A stretch of DNA of 64,000 nucleotides from Candidatus Villigracilis affinis. GTDB taxonomy: Bacteria > Chloroflexota > Anaerolineae > Anaerolineales > Villigracilaceae. The position numbers and the translations under genes are program-made. The notes under the pieces were generated by a model that saw only the letters and a list, made by a program, of their open reading frames with translations, made no database searches and was not told the DNA's origin. Positions within the stretch are counted from its first letter, which is position 1, and the number at the start of each line of letters is the position of its first letter. The stretch lies in assembly GCA_016718275.1 (NCBI GenBank), contig JADKEA010000001.1, forward strand, positions 341,911 to 405,910. The letters are read 5' to 3'. Below, one piece after another: positions 58,365 through 64,000 of this stretch.

Positions 58365-59060
58365 TCAGCTTCGGCGTCTGCCACCGCCAACAAGAGAAAC
58401 ATAGTAAAGCAATTGCAGGATGGCGGTGATGAGACCAGCGACATAGGTCAGCGCGGCGGCATTCAATACAGCGTTGACTCCGCGCTTCTCTTCTTCGGTT
58501 TGGATGATACCGGTTTGGGCAAGCAGTTGCTTCGCCCGGGCAGAGGCATCAAATTCCACGGGCAGGGTGGCCAATGCAAAGACTGCGCCGCCCGCAAATA
58601 CGATCACGCCCAGCCAGGCCAGTTGGGTAAAGTTTAGGAACAGGCCGATCATGATCAGGAACCAGCCAAGGTTGGAACCAATGTTGACGATCGGGACCAG
58701 CGCCGAGCGGAAGCGAAGCGGGAAATATTCCTCGGCATCCTGCATGGCATGGCCAAGCTCATGTGCGGCGATGGCAACCGACGCAACTGAATTTCCGTTG
58801 CCGACACCCTGCGAAAGGTACAGGGTTTTGTTGCGCGGGTCGTAATGATCGGTGAGTTCGCCCGCCACGCCTTGAATTTGCAAGCCATACAAATTGCCCG
58901 TGGACATCAATCTCTGTGCGGCTTGCGCGCCGGTAAGCCTGCTGCTGACGGCCACACGGCTCCATTTTCTATAAGCTGATTTGACATACCAGGAAGTCAG
59001 CGCCATAAGGATGAACGCCGGGATCATATATATCAGGTAGGTTGGACTGAAGTAAAACAT
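58365..59060 (-). CDS. Membrane zinc metallopeptidase (YugP-like)
   Basis: 231 residues, AGGAG before the ATG. N-terminal helix (about 5-25), the zinc motif AAHELGHAMQDAEEYFPLRFRSALVP (HExxH, about residues 108-133) and three C-terminal helices; PVEFDASARAKQLLAQTGI supplies the conserved E/D region. This matches the Zn_peptidase_2 (YugP) family, thought to process membrane proteins; substrates are unknown. It lies 37 nt after the S41 protease stop and may be in the same transcript. Confidence 0.88.
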   Translation of the reverse strand: MFYFSPTYLIYMIPAFILMALTSWYVKSAYRKWSRVAVSSRLTGAQAAQRLMSTGNLYGLQIQGVAGELTDHYDPRNKTLYLSQGVGNGNSVASVAIAAHELGHAMQDAEEYFPLRFRSALVPIVNIGSNLGWFLIMIGLFLNFTQLAWLGVIVFAGGAVFALATLPVEFDASARAKQLLAQTGIIQTEEEKRGVNAVLNAAALTYVAGLITAILQLLYYVSLVGGGRRRS

Positions 59061-59097
59061 TTGTTTATTCTCCTGCTGTAATTACGCAAGTGATGCG

Positions 59098-60483
59098 TTA
59101 GGGTTGCGTCGGGACAGCGCTTGGCACAGCGGTCGGCATGGAAGTGGGGATCGGGTTTCCGCTGATCATCGCGAGCAAGGTTTCGATGGCCGCATCAAGT
59201 TGGGGATCAAGCTTGGCCTTGTAATCTTCCTCGGTCATTTCGACAAACACATCAGGGGTCAGGCCGATCTCGTGGATGGTGTGTTCATTAGGTGTCAACC
59301 ATTTCGCAATGGTTATGCGCACAGCGCCGTTGTCACCGCTGAGCGGGATCCAATTTTGTACAGAACCTTTTCCATAGGAAACCACACCCACAAGTTTGGC
59401 GCGGCCGTAATCCTGCAAAGCGCCTGCCACAATTTCAGAAGCGGATGCAGAACCTTCGTTGATTAACACAACCATCGGGATGTTCGTGTCGGTGGCAAGG
59501 CCACCGGGAAGCACGTCATAGGTTCTGCGCTCGCCATCGCCGTATTGTTCGTAAAGCGCGACACCCTCACCCGCAAACTGGGAAATGACCTCGACGGAGG
59601 TTTGCAAGTATCCGCCGCCGTTGTTACGCAGGTCAAGGATAATGCCTTTGGGGTTTTGTGCCATCAGGTCTGTAAGGGTTTCAAGCAGTTCAGACGTGGT
59701 CTTTGCACCGAAAGTGGTTATTTGAACATAAGCAATGTCATTCTCAAGCATTTTGCCTGAGGCAGATTTGATGGTGATCTTCTCACGCACCACATCGAAT
59801 TCAAGCAGGGCGGCCTCGCCTTCGCGAAATACTGTCAGATGGACGGTTGTGCCTGCGGGACCAATGATCTTACTGCGCGCCACTTCCGCAATCGTGCCTG
59901 TCATATCCTCACCATTGATCGCAACCACTTGATCTCCCGGGCTGAAGACCCGCGCGTTCAGCAGGAGAGCCAGGCATGGGACTGGTAATGGTCAAGCATG
60001 TGGTGGTGACATCCACATACGCGCCGATGCCTTCATATTCACCTTCCCGGCTTGAATTGGCCTGTTCGTAAGCGGCGGGTCCATGTAGGTGGATTGTTTG
60101 TCGCCAAGCGCCTGCATCATTCCGTTGATGGCGCCGCGCATCAAGGCCATACCGTCCACGGGCTGGTTTGCGATAATTCTCGTGGATGATCGTCCACGCT
60201 TCCCAGAAGGGAGCAAAAGGGCTTAGGTGTGCGAATGGTCGCCCGTTCGCTCGGGAGATATGGTCGGTTCATTTTCCAATTCTTCCACCCTCTGGCGCAG
60301 TTCTTTAATCTCGTCATCCTTTTTCTGAGCGGCTGGATTCAACGACTTGCTGAGAGTTTCGAACATATTGCTCTTCTGGCTCGATCGCATCAAGCCGCGC
60401 ACAATTCCGTACATAAAAAAATCACACCGACGATGATCACAACCAAAATGATCGCCGCAACACTGGCTTTGCTTTGATCCCAT
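59098..60483 (-). CDS. S41-family C-terminal processing peptidase (frameshifted N-terminal half)
   Basis: The intact C-terminal 276 residues hold the PDZ part (VVAINGEDMTGTIAEVARSKIIGPAGTTVHL) and the S41 core: GIILDLRNNGGGYLQTSVEV, INEGSASASEIVAGALQDYGRAKLVGVVSYGKGSVQNWIPL, with the nucleophile Ser and Lys. Upstream, frames change several times: FAPFWEAWTIIHENY, MALMRGAINGMMQALGDKQSTYMDP, and a start with GGAGG, an N-terminal membrane helix and a coiled coil (AAQKKDDEIKELRQRVEELENE). The intact protein is likely about 460 residues and anchored outside the membrane. Its ATG overlaps the HAD gene stop (TAATG). Confidence 0.83.
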
Positions 60484-61109
60484 TAGCGTGCCTCCAAAAT
60501 TTCCGCAAGTTCATTCCAATCGGTAAGTGCGCGTCGACGTCTTCCATCCCACGAGTTGTCACAAAATGCTGAACATGCCAGCCTCACGGGCGGCACGGGT
60601 GGTGCGGCGCAGGTCGTCGATCATCACACAACGCGAAGGATCCGTTTCACCTGCAACTTTCATGGCGATATTAAAAGACTCGGGCATGGGTTTGCAGTAT
60701 GGCGCGACTGTGGTCACATCCACGATGTTGGAGAACAGGTCGCGCAGGTTGAGCGCGGCGGAGCCCTTTCAGCGTGGGGAATGTCTGCGTTGGTAAAGAT
60801 CAGGTTGCGGGTTGGGAGCGAAGCGATGATATCGCGTTGGATCGGGTTTGGGGTGAGGTAATTGCCAAGAGGCAGGTCATGCACATAGGCCAGAAAATCT
60901 TCCACATTGATGTTGTGATGTTTTTCCAAGCCTTTCAAGGTGGTGCCGTATTGTAGATAATATTTTCGCGCAACGCGGGAATTTCATCTACTGGAATATT
61001 ATGCGCTCGTGCATAAATTCGTTCATGCGCTGTTTGATGGCAAGCCACAAATTTGTGGTCGGCGGATAGAGGGAGTCATCGAGATCGAAGAAATGGTGGT
61101 GAATCGCAT
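60482..61109 (-). CDS. HAD-superfamily pyrimidine 5'-nucleotidase-like protein (frameshifted)
   Basis: About 210 residues if joined. Reading across frames gives MRFTTI..FFDLDDSLYPPTTNLWLAIKQRMNEFMHERI, TLKGLEKHHNINVEDFLAYVHDLPLGNYLTPNPIQRDIIASLPTRNLIFTNADIPHAERA, VTTVAPYCKPMPESFNIAMKVAGETDPSRCVMIDDLRRTTRAAREAGMF and LAEILEAR. HAD motif I (DLDD), II (TNAD) and the IDD motif are clear. This resembles the SDT1/YjjG-like nucleotidases that dephosphorylate UMP or analogues. TATAAT is 6 nt before the ATG at 61109; overlaps the S41 gene. Confidence 0.8.
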
Positions 61110-61168
61110 TGCAAGATTATATAATACCGCCTCCAATTTGTGAAAATTGCAAGCGGTATAATCGGCCC
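61110..61168. promoter_or_regulatory. Divergent leaderless promoters of HAD gene and mutL
   Basis: In 59 bp there are two TATAAT boxes in opposite directions: minus strand at 61121-61116 plus CTTGCA to ATG 61109, and plus strand at 61157-61162 plus CGGCCC to ATG 61169. Both have a 6-nt gap to ATG. Confidence 0.75.
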
Positions 61169-62939
61169 ATGCCTATTCGTCTTTTATCTTCTGAGGTTGC
61201 TTCGCAAATTGCCGCAGGTGAGTGGTTGAACGCCCCGCTTCTGTTGTGAAGGAACTAACTGAAAACGCGCTGGATGCGGGCGCGAAAAATATTTCCATTT
61301 CACCGAGGATGCGGGGCGGATTCCTGGTTGAAATTCGCAGACGACGGACATGGATCCCGCAAACGAATTGGAATTGCCGCCGCGCGTCATGCGACCTCGA
61401 AGCTGGTTCAGTCCGAAGACTTGTTCCACATCCAGACATTGTTTCGAGGCGAAGCCCTGGCTTCGATTGGATCGGTTTCGCACATGACGATCACTTCGCG
61501 CGTTGCTGCAACAGAAGGCGCGCGTTTAAAAGTGGACGGCGGCATTGCAGGCAAGGTTGAAAAAGTGGGCGCGCCTGTTGGCACAACCCTGCGCGTGCGC
61601 CGCTTTCTCTCTCTTGGGGGGGGGGGGGGAAAATCTTTTACAACGCGCCTGCGCGTTTGAAATTTTTGAAACCGACGTGACCGAACGCCGCGCGATTGAT
61701 GCATTGGTCACGCGTTATGCGCTGGCGTACCCAAATGTACGCTTCAAAGTAACGGACGGAAAGCAAGTCACTTTGCAAACGGCGGGCGATGGTGACAGGC
61801 GATCCATTCTCGCCGCATTATATGGCGTGGATGTTGCCAAGCAAATGCTCGAAGTGATGGCGATGGAAGAAGGATTATCTTTTGACGGGGTTCATCAGCC
61901 CCACTTCGCACACACGATCAAACCGAAAAGAAATAACCTACTTCGTCAATGGCCGCTGGGTGCAGGATTACTCATTGACCACGGCATTATTACAGGCCTA
62001 TCACACCTGTTGATGGTGGACGTTACCCGCTCACGACTTTGTTTTTGGAAATTGATCCGAAGATGGATGTGAACGTCCACCCGACAAAAGCAGAAGTGCG
62101 CTTTGAAGTAGTGATAAGGTTTTTAGTTTCATTCAACGTTCAGCGCGCAAGGCATTACTGGCTTATACGCCTGTGGCATCGGTCTCACCGCAAATGTGGG
62201 GTGGATCACGGCCCGTTTCTTCCGAAGGCAGGGAAGTGGGGATCGATTGGTCGATTGGACATGATTCGGTTGATAGTGAACAGTTGACGGTGGATAGTGA
62301 GCAACAAACAACCGACAACCACCAACCGACAACCACCAACCATTCTTTCGCAAGCGTTCCTCTATTAAGACTCATCGGTCAGATCGGCTCTACCTACATC
62401 GTAGCCGAGGGCCCTGACGGGTTGTATTTGATCGATCAACATGCGGCGCATGAACGGGTATTGTTCGAAAAGTTGATGGCGCAGCATGATAAAAAGAGCA
62501 TCCCTTCGCAGGCTTTGCTTGCGCCTGAGGTGGTGACTTTACCTCCGCAATCGGCGAAGGCCTTGATGCCGCAACTTCCATTTTTGAAACACTTTGGCTT
62601 TGAAGTGGAAGAATTTGGCACAAATACATTTCAAGTCCGCGCCATGCCTGCTTTGTTTGCAGGTGGTGATCCATCGTCTGCGCTACGGGCATTGGTGGAA
62701 GATTTTGAAGAAGATGAAACTCCGCTGCAAGCCGAGGTGGAAGCGAACCTGGCGGGAGCGGGCCTGCAAACGGCTGGCAGTCAAAGGCGGGCAGACGCTT
62801 ACAATCGACGAACAGCGCGCTTTGTTGAACGACCCGAAGCCTGCAATTCTCGCGCACCTGTCCGCATGGCAGGCTGACGATGATCCATTTGTCGGTGGAC
62901 ACGCTGGAAAACAGTTTGGGAGAAAAAGGTCCACGGTGA
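61169..62939 (+). CDS. mutL: DNA mismatch repair protein MutL (multiple frameshifts)
   Basis: About 585 residues if repaired. ATPase domain: MPIRLLSSEVASQIAAGE, VVERPASVVKELTENALDAGAKNISI, DDGHG-type region, ATSKLVQSEDLFHIQTLFRGEALASIGSVSHMTI; then ALVTRYALAYPNVRFKVTDGKQVTLQTAGDGDRRSILAALYG, KMDVNVHPTKAEVRF; C-terminal dimer domain LLRLIGQIGSTYIVAEGPDGLYLIDQHAAHERVLFEKLM and a final MIHLSVDTLENSLGEK. At least six frame changes are needed, one beside 14 G. A DSEQ/TTTN-rich insert (about 62262-62343) lies in the linker. It partners MutS in mismatch repair. No MutL endonuclease DQHAxxExxxE variant is certain (DQHAAHERVLFE fits). Confidence 0.85.
61616..61629. other. Run of 14 G in mutL
   Basis: A 14-base G tract after TCTCTCTCTT. 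Removing about 28-30 nt around it restores the conserved MutL reading RVRR-L/F-YNAPARLKFLK. Most likely an assembly or basecalling artefact. Confidence 0.75.
62262..62343. repeat. Low-complexity repeat in the mutL linker
   Basis: Left half has GTTGATAGTGAACAGTTGAC units, right half CAACCGACAACCACC units repeated twice. In frame, it codes for a Ser/Asp/Gln/Thr/Asn-rich stretch. Confidence 0.6.
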
Positions 62940-63002
62940 ATTCGCAATACCGCTAATTTTGTAGCAGGGACATTAACGCTATTGAATGGGCTAAAATTGA
63001 AA

Positions 63003-64000
63003 CTGCGAAACAACTGGCGAATTCATCTTCAAAGATGCAGAAAGTATCCTTGGAGAATCCTTCATGCCATGATCGCGCTTGTTGAAAGCGATGGCACTTG
63101 GTCTCATGTGAACCGAGCCTTGAATCGTATATAAAAATTTTTCCTGCGGCAAAGAATGCTTTGGGGGATTTTTCCCTGGCGATGGAAAACAGATCGCATC
63201 CAAGCTCCATTCAAAAGCAAAGGAACACTGACTACGATGATTCCATTCCAATGGGTACAGACGAGTTTGTCATTCAATGCGACTGTCTGCTCCTGCCGAT
63301 GGAAGATGGTCGTGCGACCTTTATCGCTGAAGAGATTCATTTGGATTCGGCGCTGCAAGAGGTGCTCGAACGGCTGAACAAACAGGTAAAACTATTCCAG
63401 ATCGAGAGCGAGGTCACAAAGAAAATCGCCCGCAACAAGCAGATCGAGATGGAAGGCTACATGGCCCAGGCGCCGAAGTCAACGCAAATCGATGCCCCCG
63501 ATCCTTTCTGCTCAACCGCCGCATGATCATCAAGGAACTACAAGATGAAGTCCTGCGCGCAGAAAGATATGACAGCATGCTTTCAATCTCCATCGTTGAC
63601 GTGGATCATTTCAAGACCATCAACGATACCTACGGCCACCAGGTGGGGGATGATGTCTTGAAAAAGATCGCGCTTCGATTGCAGGACCATGTCCGTCACT
63701 CCCGATGTTGTCGGACGCTATGGCGGCGAGGAATTTCATCCTCCCGCCAAGCTCGATGCCGGCCGCCGCAGACCAGGCCTTGCGCCTGTGCAAACCATAA
63801 TGCGCGAAATGATCGCCAACGTGAACGGCGATCGAATTTGGGCGTCAGCCATTAGCCGTTGGCGTCGCACAATTCGCGGATGGGGTGGACATAGGATCTC
63901 CGCTCAAATCATGCAGATAATGCCATGTACGCAGCGAAAAGCAAGGGGCGCGACTTCTTGCCGTGGCTGAGTGACAAACAATTTATCAAAATAAAGCCGC
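63003..64000 (+). CDS. Diguanylate cyclase (GGDEF), frameshifted and 3' partial
   Basis: The N-terminus is unclear; ALVESDGTWSHVNRALNRI and FPAAKNALGDFSLAMENRSHPSSIQKQ...IQCDCLLLPMEDGRATFIAEEIHLDSALQEVLERLNKQVKLF are read in separate frames and may form a sensor domain with a coiled-coil linker. Then come LLNRRMIIKELQDEVLRAERYDSMLSISIVDVDHFKTINDTYGHQVGDDVLKKIALRLQDHV, VVGRYGGEEF (the GG[D/E]EF active site) and NAMYAAKSKGRDF. It makes c-di-GMP from GTP. The frame is open at the window end. TAAAAT lies at 62992-62997, 6 nt before a TGC that would be ATG with one more base. Confidence 0.8.

Overview
This 64 kb window looks like a chromosomal contig of an uncultured Anaerolineae-type bacterium (phylum Chloroflexota). 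That assignment is an inference. It rests on lipoproteins with Thr/Pro-rich linkers, paired NBR1-Ig-like domain lipoproteins, an isoprenoid set with mevalonate kinase and a UbiA prenyltransferase, and a glucosylglycerate-type osmolyte cluster. No rRNA, tRNA, CRISPR array, phage or transposase was seen. At least nine genes have a TANNNT box exactly 6 nt before ATG, which points to widespread leaderless transcription. Many others have good Shine-Dalgarno sites.

Layout. 1-6.3 kb: cytochrome b561 (partial); an operon of UbiA prenyltransferase, mevalonate kinase, CPBP protease and a membrane protein; divergent tlyA; a zinc-ribbon protein; a GT87 glycosyltransferase. 6.3-9.5 kb: a Ca2+/Mn2+-type P-ATPase behind a yybP-ykoY (Mn2+) riboswitch with its own terminator. 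9.5-20.6 kb: membrane protein, MFS carrier, GNAT, ABC-F, cyclase-family enzyme, DUF4332, YciI, small membrane proteins, CBS-like/GAF protein, VIT transporter, SH3-like lipoprotein. 20.6-25.3 kb: T-box leader, pheS, a four-helix-bundle gene wedged between pheS and a frame-disrupted pheT. 25.3-36.8 kb: two NBR1-Ig lipoproteins, KamA, rpoC without rpoB (own promoter and attenuator-like hairpin), a PBP1A-type penicillin-binding protein, MaoC.

36.9-48.1 kb is the most interesting part: an apparent osmoadaptation island. It holds an MGH1/GH63-like glycoside hydrolase, a GH13_18 phosphorylase, two GT4 glycosyltransferases, a universal-stress-protein/glucosyl-3-phosphoglycerate synthase fusion, a CPA2 cation:proton antiporter, a PII-like protein and two c-di-AMP-receptor-type (PstA/DarA) proteins. 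The phosphorylase operon and the antiporter operon share an almost identical promoter element.

48.1-64 kb: a beta-propeller lipoprotein, tandem alpha/beta hydrolases, panC, ssb, GNAT, ChrA, a DEAD/DUF1998 helicase with an embedded HNH domain, a UPF0104 protein, a zinc metallopeptidase, an S41 protease, a HAD 5'-nucleotidase, mutL and a truncated GGDEF protein. Reading frames break more and more often towards the 3' end (ssb, panC, UPF0104, S41, HAD, mutL, GGDEF), often at homopolymers, including a run of 14 G. This pattern looks like uncorrected consensus indels rather than real gene decay.

Small low-complexity, often palindromic segments recur both between genes and inside reading frames (tlyA, pheT, helicase, mutL). 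They form a second unexplained layer in this window.
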